Notes: generated from the sequence alone by a model not told the origin. A stretch of 64,000 nt of DNA from an uncultured Verrucomicrobiota bacterium (GCA_903831085.1 CAIKWE010000039.1:46496-110495); one strand, 5' to 3'. Shown: positions 7,653 to 16,936, counted from the first letter of the stretch. Program-made: numbers and translations.

Positions 7653-9167
7653 ATGGGCCAGACCTGGTTTAAGCTGCAGAATGGAAGTGATGTTCGCGGT
7701 GTTGCACTCGAAGGTGTGCTCGGCGAACCGGTTACCTTAACCACTGAAATCGTCCGTCCGATCGGCTATGCCTTCGCGCAGTGGCTGGCGGAAAAGAAAG
7801 GCGTCCCGGCGAATCAGCTTAGGATTGCCGTCGGGAATGATTCCCGGCTTTCTGCGGAAAAAATCAAAGCGGCGGTTTTCCAGGGATTGGAAAAAGCGGG
7901 TTGCGGAATGGCGGACAGCGGACTGTCTTCGACGCCCGCGATGTTCATGGCGACCGTTTTTGAAAATCATGCCTATGACGGTTCGATCATGCTGACGGCC
8001 AGTCACCTGCCGTTCAACCGCAACGGCCTCAAGTTTTTCACCCGCGACGGCGGACTTGAAAAACAGGACATCAAAAAAATTCTGACCATCGCGACGGAAA
8101 CCGGCGTGTTTGTTTCCAAACCGGTTAAAAAAGTGGCGAAGATCAATCTGATGGACGACTACGCTGCGTCGCTGGTTGACGTGATCCGTAAGGGTGCGGG
8201 GCAGGGCGATAAGCCGCTGGCGGGGCTGAAGATTGTGGTCGACGCCGGTAACGGCGCGGGCGGATTCTTTGTAGACAAGGTGCTGAAGCCGCTGGGTGCG
8301 AACACCAAAGGCAGTCAGTTTCTTGATCCGGACGGCAATTTCCCGAACCACATTCCGAATCCGGAAGAAAAAGCGGCGATGGATGCAATCATCACCGCTG
8401 TGGAAAAAAACGGTGCCGATCTCGGCATTATTTTCGACACCGATGTGGATCGTGCCGGCGCGGTCGATAAAAACGGCAAGCCGATCAACCGCAACCGCTT
8501 TATCGCGCTGATGGCCTCCATCGTTCTCGAAGAGCATCCCGGCACGGTCATCGTCACAGACTCTGTCACTTCCACCGGCCTGAAATACTGGATCGAAGAA
8601 AAACTCGGTGGCGTTCACCACCGGTTTAAACGCGGCTACAAGAATGTGATCAACGAATCCATCCGGCTGAATCAGGAAGGCAAGGACTCCTGGCTGGCGA
8701 TGGAAACTTCCGGTCACGGCGCGCTGAAAGAAAATTATTTCCTCGATGACGGCGCTTACCAGATTGCCAAAATTCTGATCAAAGTTGCGCAGCTTCACGC
8801 GAACGGCAAAGGTTCTGTGGTTGAACTGCTGGCTGGCGTACCGGAACCGGCGGAGGCCCGGGAATTCCGCGCAAAAATTAAGACTGAAGATTTCGGCGCG
8901 TACGGCGGGCAGGTGCTGGATGCCTTCACGAAGTTTGTCGAACAGGAGCCGGGCTGGTCGCTCACGCCGAATAATTTTGAAGGCATCCATGTGACGGTCG
9001 ACGCCGCGCACGGCAACGGCTGGGCGCTGCTGCGCAAGTCGCTGCACGATCCGGTGCTGCCGCTGAATATCGAGAGCGAAGAAGATGGCGGGGTCGCTAA
9101 AATCGCCGCGCGCATGAAAGCCTTCCTCGCGCAGTTCGATCAGCTTGACGTTCCGGCAATGAAGTAA
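7653..9167 (+). CDS. Phosphomannomutase / phosphoglucomutase family protein
   Basis: 504 residues of the alpha-D-phosphohexomutase family. The active-site serine loop is TASHLPFNRNG (about residue 116), the magnesium loop is DTDVDRAG, the sugar-binding loop is ETSGHGALKE and the C-terminal phosphate-binding region contains NNFEGIHV. It interconverts hexose 1- and 6-phosphates to supply nucleotide-sugar synthesis. TASHLP instead of TASHNP is typical of a divergent branch that includes plant 'phosphoglucosamine mutase family' proteins, so mannose versus glucose specificity is open. AAAGGAGAA precedes the ATG. A palindrome TTCCAGGGATTGGAA at 7878-7892 encodes FQGLE. Confidence 0.88.
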   Translation: MGQTWFKLQNGSDVRGVALEGVLGEPVTLTTEIVRPIGYAFAQWLAEKKGVPANQLRIAVGNDSRLSAEKIKAAVFQGLEKAGCGMADSGLSSTPAMFMATVFENHAYDGSIMLTASHLPFNRNGLKFFTRDGGLEKQDIKKILTIATETGVFVSKPVKKVAKINLMDDYAASLVDVIRKGAGQGDKPLAGLKIVVDAGNGAGGFFVDKVLKPLGANTKGSQFLDPDGNFPNHIPNPEEKAAMDAIITAVEKNGADLGIIFDTDVDRAGAVDKNGKPINRNRFIALMASIVLEEHPGTVIVTDSVTSTGLKYWIEEKLGGVHHRFKRGYKNVINESIRLNQEGKDSWLAMETSGHGALKENYFLDDGAYQIAKILIKVAQLHANGKGSVVELLAGVPEPAEAREFRAKIKTEDFGAYGGQVLDAFTKFVEQEPGWSLTPNNFEGIHVTVDAAHGNGWALLRKSLHDPVLPLNIESEEDGGVAKIAARMKAFLAQFDQLDVPAMK

Positions 9168-9186
9168 ATTCAGTTTGATGATCGGT

Positions 9187-10005
9187 ATGAAAATAAAATT
9201 TCTGCTCGGCCTGGTTTGTATGCTTTTGCTGGCGGGTTGCTCCACAATGGATGCGGTGACCGGCCAGCAGACCCGTAACTTTTATTCCCTGCAGGACGAC
9301 GTTGATATCGGCACGCAGGTATACAGCGGAACCATTGAAGAGATGCGCGCCCGCGGCATAAAGGTTAATGCCGACGCGGCGAGAGTCGCGCAGCTTAAAG
9401 AAATGGTGCGCCGTATCAAATCAGTTTCTAATCTGCCGGATCTACCGTACGAAGTAGCGCTGATCCAGACGAATGTGGTCAACGCCATGGCCGCGCCCGG
9501 CGGCAAGATCATGGTCTATGAAGGGTTGTGGAATCCGAAAGACGGTCTGGTGAAAGACGATGATGAACTGGCCGCCGTGCTGGCGCATGAAATCGCTCAC
9601 GTCAACTGCCGCCACTCGACCGAAGCCATGACCCGCAATATGCTGCCCAGCCTGATGTTTATGGGCGGGGCGATTATCGCTCAGGCCAAAGACCGCGAAG
9701 ATATTGCGCAGGCGTTGAGCGGTGTCTTTGTAGTCTACAACGGTATTTGGGTGACGCGCTACTCCCGCATGGATGAAACCGAGGCCGATACGGTCGGTCT
9801 GATGTATATGGCCAAAGCCGGATACGATCCGCGCGCCGCTCTCCGTATCTGGGAACGCTCCGCGCAGCATCGCACCGGCGCCGATCCGGCCTCCAGCATT
9901 TTCTCCACCCATCCTGCTGACAGTGTTCGTTTGCAAAACCTGCGTGCGAAGCTGCCTGCCGCGCTGGCGGCCTATGAAGCCAGTCCGTACCGGAAAAAAT
10001 TATGA
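9187..10005 (+). CDS. M48-family zinc metalloprotease, lipoprotein
   Basis: 272 residues from ATG at 9187; TTG 9175 and ATG 9178 are alternatives without better ribosome binding sites. The N terminus MKIKFLLGLVCMLLLAGC is a lipoprotein signal with lipobox LLAGC. The peptidase M48 domain has the zinc motif HEIAH in AVLAHEIAHVNC and the third zinc ligand Glu in DETEADTVG. It resembles LoiP/YcaL/BepA-type periplasmic proteases that act on outer-membrane or misfolded proteins. Its stop overlaps the next gene's start (ATGA), so the two are co-translated. Confidence 0.88.
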   Translation: MKIKFLLGLVCMLLLAGCSTMDAVTGQQTRNFYSLQDDVDIGTQVYSGTIEEMRARGIKVNADAARVAQLKEMVRRIKSVSNLPDLPYEVALIQTNVVNAMAAPGGKIMVYEGLWNPKDGLVKDDDELAAVLAHEIAHVNCRHSTEAMTRNMLPSLMFMGGAIIAQAKDREDIAQALSGVFVVYNGIWVTRYSRMDETEADTVGLMYMAKAGYDPRAALRIWERSAQHRTGADPASSIFSTHPADSVRLQNLRAKLPAALAAYEASPYRKKL

Positions 10006-10988
10006 AGGAACAATTCCGCTGGGGTATCATCGGTTGCGGAAGGATCGCGCGGAGCTTTGTGCGCGGCATCGAAAAACTGCCTGACGCTCAAGTGGTCGCG
10101 GCGGCCTCGCAGTCGCTGAAGCGGGCTAAAGTTTTTGGGGCCGATTGCGGTGTGCCGGCGGTTTACGGCGATTACGAGGAAATGCTGACCAGCGAAAAGC
10201 TGGACGCGGTTTACATCGCCACCACGCACAACTTTCATTACGACAACACCAGGCTTTGCCTGCAGTACAACCGCCCCGTGCTGTGCGAAAAAGCTTTCAC
10301 CGTCAATGCCGCGCAGGCGGCGGAGCTGATTGATCTGGCGCGGAAGAAAAAACTCTTTTTGATGGAGGCGATGTGGACGCGTTTTATGCCTTGTATCGTC
10401 CGGCTGCGCGGACTGCTTCAGGACGGCGTGATCGGCGAGGTGACGCACCTGAAAGCATCATTTGGTATTCACACGAAGAAAATATTCCCGTGGCAGCGGA
10501 TGCTCAGTAAAAAACTGGCGGGCGGCGCACTGCTCGATCTCGGCATCTATCCGGTTTCCTTTGCCCGCATGGTGTTCGGTCAACCGCCCGCGGAAATCAC
10601 CAGTCGCGCCAAGATCGGCTGGACCGGCGTGGATGAGACCTCGGAATATTTTTTCAACTATCCAAACGGTGCCCGCGCCGAACTGTTCTCCTCGTTCCGA
10701 AAGAGAGTTCCGCACGACGCCATATTGACCGGCACAGAGGGAGCCATTCACATTCCTGATTTTTTTCATCCCTCACGCATGACCATTGCCCGGCGCGGTG
10801 CCGCGCCTGAAACGCTTGAAATTCCTTATGAACCGACCGGCTACCAGTATGAAGCCTCTGAAGTCGCCGCCTGCCTACGCGATGGGCGCACCGAAAGCAC
10901 CGTGATGCCGCTCGATGAAACCCTCGAAATCATGCGCACGCTCGATACGCTTCGCGCCCAGTGGAATATGAAATACCCCGGCGAGTAG
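10002..10988 (+). CDS. Gfo/Idh/MocA-family NAD(P)-dependent oxidoreductase
   Basis: 328 residues. The N-terminal Rossmann fold has GIIGCGRIARSF, and YIATTHNFHYD followed by VLCEKAFTVN corresponds to the usual E-K-P motif with Ala for Pro. The C-terminal alpha/beta domain contains GGALLDLGIYPV. This pattern is close to dimeric dihydrodiol dehydrogenase/xylose dehydrogenase-like members, which oxidise sugars or diols. The substrate is unknown. It overlaps the M48 protease gene by 4 bp; that pairing does not suggest a shared pathway. Confidence 0.9.
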   Translation: MKEQFRWGIIGCGRIARSFVRGIEKLPDAQVVAAASQSLKRAKVFGADCGVPAVYGDYEEMLTSEKLDAVYIATTHNFHYDNTRLCLQYNRPVLCEKAFTVNAAQAAELIDLARKKKLFLMEAMWTRFMPCIVRLRGLLQDGVIGEVTHLKASFGIHTKKIFPWQRMLSKKLAGGALLDLGIYPVSFARMVFGQPPAEITSRAKIGWTGVDETSEYFFNYPNGARAELFSSFRKRVPHDAILTGTEGAIHIPDFFHPSRMTIARRGAAPETLEIPYEPTGYQYEASEVAACLRDGRTESTVMPLDETLEIMRTLDTLRAQWNMKYPGE

Positions 10989-11000
10989 GGCGCCTTTCCA

Positions 11001-11067
11001 CCCGAGCAACGCGAGAGAGGCACCGCTATTGCGGGGCAACGACCAACGGGAGAGGCAAACATCGGAA
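11001..11067. repeat. Interspersed repeat (CCCGAG...GCGAGAGAGGC unit), copy 1
   Basis: CCCGAGCAACGCGAGAGAGG and the following bases, GCGGGGCAACGACC..., closely match a stretch at 53811-53870. The copy lies between the oxidoreductase gene and purL. The 143-base gap holds no gene. Confidence 0.55.
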
Positions 11068-11131
11068 AATCGGGTTTGGCATCCCCTTCCATTCGTGTAC
11101 ATTCGGTGCCTCTTTTGGAAAAGGAATTTCT

Positions 11132-14100
11132 ATGATTTACCGGATTGAAATCGGACTGAAGCCGGGCGTGCCGGATGCACGTGGACGCGGCGTGATCGGC
11201 CGGGCGAAAAGCGCACTGGGCATGAAAATCAAGGCCTGCCAGACGCGCGACGTTTATAAGGCGGTTGCCAACATCAAGAAATCCGAAGCCAAGGCTGTTC
11301 AGCTCGGCTTCGCCGATGCCGTGGTCGCCCGTTCCGCACTCGGCCGCTTGAAAGCGCCGGGCAGTTTTGACTGGATGCTCGAAATCGGTTTTAAACCGGG
11401 CGTCACCGATAACGTCGGCCGCACCGCCCGCGGCGCAATGGCCGATATTCTCGGTCGTGAACTGGCGTGGGAAGAACAGGTTTACACGTCGCTCCAATAT
11501 TTCCTGAAAGGCGACCTGACGCGCGAAGACATTCTGCATCTCGGCAAAGACCTGCTGGCCAATACGCTGATTCAGACGATTCAGGTTTTCTCCAAAGAGG
11601 AGTGGCTGGCCGCGGAACCGGATCTGACCGCCCCGATCTTCGATGATCATCCCGAAATCAAGGTCAACCTCATTGAACTGCCGGACAATGACGCCGCGCT
11701 GATGAAAATCTCCAGCGACGGCATCCTGTCGCTCTCACTCGATGAAATGCGCGCGATCCGCAATCATTATCTGCACGACGACGTGAAAGTACATCGCACC
11801 GAACTGGGTCTGCCGCAGTGGCCGACCGATGTCGAACTCGAGTGCATCGCCCAGACCTGGTCGGAACATTGTTCGCACAAAATTTTCGCCGGAACGGTTG
11901 AGTACAAAGACGCCGAAACCGGCGAAGAGGAACTCATCAACTCGCTCTATAAAACCTACGTCAAAGCCTCGACCAAGAAGGTGGCCGAAAAAATCGACTG
12001 GCTGGTTTCTGTCTTCACCGACAACGCGGGTGTGATCAAATTCAACGAAGACCTCCATCTGGTCTATAAAGTCGAAACGCACAACTCGCCGTCCGCGCTG
12101 GATCCGTTTGGCGGGTCGATGACCGGTATCGTCGGCGTCAATCGCGACCCGATGGGTACCGGTATGGGCGCCCAGCTGGTTTCCAATGTCTGGGGCTACT
12201 GCCTCGGCTCACCGTTCTACGATAAAGAAATTCCCGCCGGTCTGATGCACCCGCGCCGCATTCGTGACGGCGTGCATGACGGCGTGATCGCGGGCGGCAA
12301 TGAGTCGGGCGTTCCGTACAGCCGCGGCTTTGAATGTTTCGACGAACGTTACCTCGGCAAGCCGCTGGTATACTGCGGCACGATGGGAACTCTGCCGGTC
12401 AATGTTGGCGGTCGGCCTTCTGAACGCAAAGAGGTGCAGGTTGGCGACTGGACCGTCATGTGCGGCGGCCGCATCGGCAAAGACGGCATTCACGGCGCGA
12501 CGTTCTCGTCCGAAGAACTGCGCACCGAATCTCCCGCGCAGGCGGTGCAGATCGGCGACCCGCTCACCCAGCGCAAGCTCTACGAATTTCTGATGGAAGC
12601 TCGCGACCTTGGACTCTTCCGCTGCATCACCGACAACGGTGCTGGCGGAATTTCCTGCTCGTTCGGCGAGATGGGTAAATATTCCGGCGGCTGTGAATGC
12701 GAACTCAAAGACGCGCCGCTCAAATATGAAGGGCTCCAGCCGTGGGAAATTCTGGTTTCCGAGGCGCAGGAGCGCATGACGCTGGCCGTCCAGCCGGAAT
12801 GCCGCGAAGCCTTCGAAAAGCTCGCCAAACAACGCGATGTTGAAGTCGCCTTCATGGGCAAATACAACGACTCCGGCTACTTTACCGTCAAGTATGACGG
12901 CGAGGTTGTCGCCAGCCTCGACATGGATTTCCTTTATGAAACGGGTTGTCCGAAACTGCACATGAAGGGCATCTGGAAAAAACCCGAAATTCCGACTCCG
13001 GAAAAAGCGCGCGGCGGCAACCGCACCAAACAGCTCCGCCAGATGATGGGTCGCCTCAACATTTGCTCCCGCGAATATAAGAGCCGCATCTACGATGGCG
13101 AGGTCAAAGGGCTTTCCGTTGTGAAACCGTTTGTCGGCGTTAACGCCGATGTGCCGTCCGACGCCACCGTCATGCGCATCGAGTACGACAAAGATCGCGG
13201 CGCGATTCTGGCCGAAGGCATCAACCCGTGGTTTTCGGATATCGACACCTACCACATGACCGCATCAGTCATCGACGAAGCGATCCGTCGTGTCATCAGC
13301 GTCGGCGGACGTCTCGACCGTATCGCCATTCTCGACAACTTCTGCTGGCCCGATCCGGTACAGTCGGACAAGACGCCCGACGGCGAATACAAAATGGCGC
13401 AGCTCGTCCGCTCCAACAAGGCGCTCTACGACTACACCGTCGCGTTCGGCACGCCGGCGGTTTCCGGTAAGGACTCCTGCAAGAACGACTCGACGCGCGG
13501 CGGCAAGAAAATCTCTATTCCGCCGACGCTGCTCATCTCGTCGATCGGTCAGATCGACGATGTGAAGAAGGCCGTCACTATGCCGCTCAAAGAGGCGGGC
13601 AGTCTGATTTATATGGTCGGCGTGACGAAAAACGAGCTCGGTGCCTCCGAATGGAACCGCATGCTCGCCGAAGAGCAGGGCAATCCATGGAACTACGGTG
13701 GCGACGCGCCGGCCGTGGACGCCAAAGCCGCGCTGGCGATTTACCGCGCGATGAACAAAGCGCAGGACGAAGGGATTCTTCTTTCCTCGCACACGCCGTC
13801 TAAAGGCGGACTCGCCGTCGGCCTCGCACTCATCTGTATGGGCGGCGGTCTCGGCGCGGAAATTGATCTTTCCAAAGTCCCGATGGTTGGGAAACAGAAG
13901 CTCAAAGACGATTCGATTCTCTTCTCTGAATCCAACAGCCGCTTCGTTGTTTCGGTGAAACCTGAAAACGCGGCACGCTTCGAAGAACTCTTCGCCGGAC
14001 TGCCGGTCGCTCAGATCGGAACCGTCACCGCTGACAAGAAGCTGGTTGTGAAGGGCGGCAAAGGTGCTACACGAATCGACACCGACCTCGAAACACTCCG

Positions 14101-14134
14101 TAAGCCGTTCAAAAAAACCCTCTACGGCATTTGA
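11132..14134 (+). CDS. purL: Phosphoribosylformylglycinamidine synthase with two fused PurS-like domains
   Basis: 1000 residues from ATG at 11132, which follows AAAGGAAT; an upstream extension of the frame is not needed. Residues 1-75 (IEIGLKPGVPDARGRG) and 80-155 (LEIGFKPGVTDNVGR ... DLLANTLIQ) are two PurS-like domains. They are followed by the two ATP-binding halves of PurL (EHCSHK, KVETHNSPSA, DPFGGS, then a second AIRS-like half with FGTPAVSGKDSC). There is no glutaminase domain; it is supplied by PurQ at 16030. The complex makes FGAM from FGAR, glutamine and ATP. The architecture is that of a large PurL without its C-terminal amidotransferase. It overlaps pabBC by one base. Confidence 0.95.
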   Translation: MIYRIEIGLKPGVPDARGRGVIGRAKSALGMKIKACQTRDVYKAVANIKKSEAKAVQLGFADAVVARSALGRLKAPGSFDWMLEIGFKPGVTDNVGRTARGAMADILGRELAWEEQVYTSLQYFLKGDLTREDILHLGKDLLANTLIQTIQVFSKEEWLAAEPDLTAPIFDDHPEIKVNLIELPDNDAALMKISSDGILSLSLDEMRAIRNHYLHDDVKVHRTELGLPQWPTDVELECIAQTWSEHCSHKIFAGTVEYKDAETGEEELINSLYKTYVKASTKKVAEKIDWLVSVFTDNAGVIKFNEDLHLVYKVETHNSPSALDPFGGSMTGIVGVNRDPMGTGMGAQLVSNVWGYCLGSPFYDKEIPAGLMHPRRIRDGVHDGVIAGGNESGVPYSRGFECFDERYLGKPLVYCGTMGTLPVNVGGRPSERKEVQVGDWTVMCGGRIGKDGIHGATFSSEELRTESPAQAVQIGDPLTQRKLYEFLMEARDLGLFRCITDNGAGGISCSFGEMGKYSGGCECELKDAPLKYEGLQPWEILVSEAQERMTLAVQPECREAFEKLAKQRDVEVAFMGKYNDSGYFTVKYDGEVVASLDMDFLYETGCPKLHMKGIWKKPEIPTPEKARGGNRTKQLRQMMGRLNICSREYKSRIYDGEVKGLSVVKPFVGVNADVPSDATVMRIEYDKDRGAILAEGINPWFSDIDTYHMTASVIDEAIRRVISVGGRLDRIAILDNFCWPDPVQSDKTPDGEYKMAQLVRSNKALYDYTVAFGTPAVSGKDSCKNDSTRGGKKISIPPTLLISSIGQIDDVKKAVTMPLKEAGSLIYMVGVTKNELGASEWNRMLAEEQGNPWNYGGDAPAVDAKAALAIYRAMNKAQDEGILLSSHTPSKGGLAVGLALICMGGGLGAEIDLSKVPMVGKQKLKDDSILFSESNSRFVVSVKPENAARFEELFAGLPVAQIGTVTADKKLVVKGGKGATRIDTDLETLRKPFKKTLYGI

Positions 14135-15936
14135 TGAACGTTCTTCTTCAGCACGGAAACGACTGGCTTCGCTTCTCGGAGCCGGTCGAAGTGCTGACGG
14201 CCCGTACGGCAGGCGAAGTTTTCCAGGCATTGGAAAAAATCGAAAAGAGCGGGCTTTGGGCCGCCGGTTTTATTTCCTACGAAGCGGCCGGCGCGTTTGA
14301 CGAGGCTCTAAAAACTCATGCGCCGGGTGGCTTGCCGCTTTTACAATTCGGGCTTTTTGAGAAGCCAAAGGTAGGGACGTCTCTCCGAGACGTCCGAGGA
14401 TGGCTGGGACAGCCGTCCCTACCCAACTACCAATTGGGAAACTGGACGCCGTCGGTGACGCGAGGCGAATATGCGCAGGCGATTGCGGCGATCAAAGAGC
14501 ATATTGCGGCAGGCGACACCTATCAGGTCAATTATACCTTCCGGCTGAATGCTGAGTTTTCCGGTTCGCTGTTCGACTTTTTCTGTGATCTGGCCGAAGC
14601 CCAGCAGGGCCGCTATGCCGCCTTCATTGAAACCGATGAGTTTGCGATTTGCTCTGCTTCGCCGGAACTTTTCTTTGAGCTCAAAGACGGCGTGATCGTT
14701 TCCCGTCCGATGAAGGGCACCCTGCCGCGCGCCTTGACGGCGGAGGCCGACCGCGCCGTCGCCGAGGCACTGAAGAATTCGGCGAAGGATCGTGCGGAAA
14801 ATATCATGATCGTCGATATGATCCGCAACGACATCGGGCGCATTGCCGAGGCCGGTTCGGTCGAAACGCTCAGCCGATTCGATGTCGAAAAATATCCGAC
14901 CGTCTGGCAACTGACTTCGACGGTGCAGGGCAGGGTGGCTGCGGCTTCCAGCCGCAGCAATCAGCGGCAGGATGCCGCTGCCACGTTGGGAGATTTGTTC
15001 AAAGCATTGTTTCCCTGCGCGTCGATCACCGGTGCGCCGAAGGCCAAGACGATGGAGATTATCCAGGGATTGGAAACTTCGCCGCGCGGCATTTATACCG
15101 GCGCGATTGGCTTCATCGCGCCGGACGGCACGGCGCAGTTCAGCGTCGCTATCCGCACGGCGGTGATTCAGAACGGCAAGGCGGAATACGGGATTGGCGG
15201 CGGCATCGTGTGGGATTCTGATGCGGACGCCGAATATAACGAGGCGCTTTCCAAGGCACGGATTCTGACGCGGCGTTTTCCGGAATTCCAATTGTTGGAA
15301 ACCATGTTGTACGAACCGGGGCAGGGCATCTTTTTGCTGGAGCGCCACCTGAATCGGCTGGCCTGTTCGGCTGAGTATTTTGGTTTTATTCTAAATGCCG
15401 GTGCGGTTCGTGAACAGCTGTGTAGTTTGACGTTTGCTGAACCGATGCGTATCCGTCTGTTGGTGGACCGAGCCGGACTTTTTAAGGTGGAAGCGGCATC
15501 CTGCCGCTTGCAGAGGCTGGAAGCCTCTGCCACTTTAGCAATCGCGAAAGAGCCGGTCGATTCGGGGGATGTATTTTTCTATCACAAGACGACGAACCGC
15601 GCGGTGTATGAAAGGGCGAAAGCGGACTTCCCCGATGCCGACGACGTTCTGCTGTTCAATGAGCGTGGCGAAGTAACCGAGAGTTGCATCGCCAATGTAG
15701 TGGTCGAGCTGGACGGACGAAAAGTTACGCCGCCGATTTCGTGTGGTCTTCTCGCGGGGACATTCCGTGACGAACTGATCGCGAAGGGCGAGATAGAAGA
15801 GCGGATCATCACACTCGCCGACCTGAAACGGGCAAAAGCCGTCTGGCTGATAAATTCTGTTCGCAAATGGAGAAAAGTCACTTTGTCGCAGAATTGTTGG
15901 CCGCAAAAGGGCGCAGAGAACTCAAAAAATCTATGA
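14134..15936 (+). CDS. pabBC: Fused aminodeoxychorismate synthase component I and aminodeoxychorismate lyase
   Basis: 600 residues from ATG at 14134, overlapping the purL stop (TGATG). Residues about 100-375 form the chorismate-binding domain (YQVNYTFRL, PMKGTLPRA, MIVDMIRNDIGRI, SITGAPKAKTM, GIGGGIVWDSD). Residues about 385-585 form a class IV PLP lyase (LLERHLNRL, HKTTNRAVYE, NERGEVTESCIANV, GLLAGTFRDE). It makes 4-aminobenzoate for folate, with an unlinked PabA glutaminase. The frame is interrupted by three BIME-like repeats (14370-14423, 14935-14984, 15487-15533) and carries three TTCCA...TTGGAA palindromes. The last 15 or so residues run into a further repeat and are probably not part of the original domain. 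Confidence 0.93.
   Translation: MNVLLQHGNDWLRFSEPVEVLTARTAGEVFQALEKIEKSGLWAAGFISYEAAGAFDEALKTHAPGGLPLLQFGLFEKPKVGTSLRDVRGWLGQPSLPNYQLGNWTPSVTRGEYAQAIAAIKEHIAAGDTYQVNYTFRLNAEFSGSLFDFFCDLAEAQQGRYAAFIETDEFAICSASPELFFELKDGVIVSRPMKGTLPRALTAEADRAVAEALKNSAKDRAENIMIVDMIRNDIGRIAEAGSVETLSRFDVEKYPTVWQLTSTVQGRVAAASSRSNQRQDAAATLGDLFKALFPCASITGAPKAKTMEIIQGLETSPRGIYTGAIGFIAPDGTAQFSVAIRTAVIQNGKAEYGIGGGIVWDSDADAEYNEALSKARILTRRFPEFQLLETMLYEPGQGIFLLERHLNRLACSAEYFGFILNAGAVREQLCSLTFAEPMRIRLLVDRAGLFKVEAASCRLQRLEASATLAIAKEPVDSGDVFFYHKTTNRAVYERAKADFPDADDVLLFNERGEVTESCIANVVVELDGRKVTPPISCGLLAGTFRDELIAKGEIEERIITLADLKRAKAVWLINSVRKWRKVTLSQNCWPQKGAENSKNL
14370..14423. repeat. BIME-like two-hairpin element inside pabBC (copy 1)
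   Basis: The outer stem GGTAGGGACG closes with CGTCCCTACC. The inner hairpins are GACGTCTC-TCC-GAGACGTC and GGCTGGGACAGCC. Fifty-four bases add 18 codons (GTSLRDVRGWLGQPSLP) between the N-terminal part and the chorismate-binding core without a stop. Confidence 0.85.
14935..14984. repeat. BIME-like two-hairpin element inside pabBC (copy 2)
   Basis: GTGG opens and CCAC closes. The inner hairpins are GCTGCGGCTTCCAGCCGCAGC and CAGCGGCAGGATGCCGCTG. The insertion is read as VAAASSRSNQRQDAAATL, very like the peptide of the copy inside prmC. Confidence 0.85.
15487..15533. repeat. BIME-like two-hairpin element inside pabBC (copy 3)
   Basis: GTGG opens and CCAC closes. The hairpins are AAGCGGCATCCTGCCGCTT and AGAGGCTGGAAGCCTCT. 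It is read as VEAASCRLQRLEASATL in the lyase half. Confidence 0.85.
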
Positions 15937-16011
15937 ACTTTGTGCTCTTTGCGCTCTTTCGCGGCTATTTGAATATTCGCGTAAATTAGCGTTCATTCGC
16001 GGTTTGTTTTC
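15904..16011. repeat. CGCAAAG/CTCTTTGCG-type interspersed repeat
   Basis: TTTGTGCTCTTTGCGCTCTT and TTCGCGG, followed by ATTCGCG-rich sequence, match in reverse orientation the segment AACCGCGAAGGAACGCAAAG at 50483-50502. The 5' end of this stretch encodes the last residues of pabBC; the rest fills the gap before purQ. Confidence 0.5.
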
Positions 16012-16029
16012 TGTTTAACTCCGTCAGCT

Positions 16030-16824
16030 ATGAAACCAAAGATTTTGATTATTACGGGTTACGGAGTGAACTGCGAGGCGGAGTCGTCGCGGGCGTGGGA
16101 GTTGGCTGGCGGGTCGCCGGTTAAGGTTCACCTGAATGACCTGCTGGATAATCCGGCGCAGATGCGCGATTTCCACGGACTGATGTTTATCGGCGGCTTT
16201 TCCTACGGCGACCACATGACCAGCGGCCACGTTTTTGCTCTGCGGGTGAAACACCATCTGCGCGAAGAGCTCCAGAAATTTATCGACGATAAGAAAATTA
16301 TTCTCGGCGTCTGCAACGGGTTCCAGACGATGACCAAGATCGGTCTGCTTCCGGGGCTGAACGGAGAATATTTTGAGCCGAAGGTTTCGCTGATGCAGAA
16401 CGACTGCGGCCACTTCCAAAATTTCTGGGTCAATTTGAAGTTTGAAGCGCAGTCGCCGTGTATCTTCACCAAAGGGTTCGATACGATGCCGCTGCCGATC
16501 CGCCACGGCGAAGGCAAAATTTTCACGACGGATGCCAAGGTGATTGAGCAGATCGAAGCGCTGGGTTGCGCCGCCGCGCGCTATGCCGACGCAGACGGCA
16601 ATCCGACCAAGGATTTCCCGGCTAACCCGAACGGTTCGCTCAACGCCATTGCCGGACTGTGTGATCCGACCGGCCGTATCTTCGGCCTGATGCCGCATCC
16701 CGAAGCCTACCTTTTTCCTGAGAACCATCCCAACTGGGACGTGCAGAAGTTGAACGGCACGCTGCCCGCGCAGGGGCTCGGCCTGAAGTTTTTTGAAAAC
16801 GGCGTGAAGTATCTTGTTGGCTAA
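16030..16824 (+). CDS. purQ: Phosphoribosylformylglycinamidine synthase, glutaminase subunit
   Basis: 264 residues of class I glutamine amidotransferase. The catalytic Cys is in LGVCNGFQTM and the His-Glu pair is in LMPHPEAY; GGFSYGDHMTSGH is the oxyanion-side loop of PurQ. It supplies ammonia to the PurL encoded two genes upstream. At 264 residues it is longer than Bacillus-type PurQ (about 227), as in members that work with a long PurL. The start ATG at 16030 has no strong ribosome binding site. Confidence 0.95.
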   Translation: MKPKILIITGYGVNCEAESSRAWELAGGSPVKVHLNDLLDNPAQMRDFHGLMFIGGFSYGDHMTSGHVFALRVKHHLREELQKFIDDKKIILGVCNGFQTMTKIGLLPGLNGEYFEPKVSLMQNDCGHFQNFWVNLKFEAQSPCIFTKGFDTMPLPIRHGEGKIFTTDAKVIEQIEALGCAAARYADADGNPTKDFPANPNGSLNAIAGLCDPTGRIFGLMPHPEAYLFPENHPNWDVQKLNGTLPAQGLGLKFFENGVKYLVG

Positions 16825-16936
16825 GGTCGCATCTTTCGAGAAAAGAGACATTGACGGGGCGGGGCTTTCCACGTAAAACCCCCGCTTGCTTGTTCAGGGA
16901 TTTAACGCACCTGATTACATAACTAAGGAGAATACC

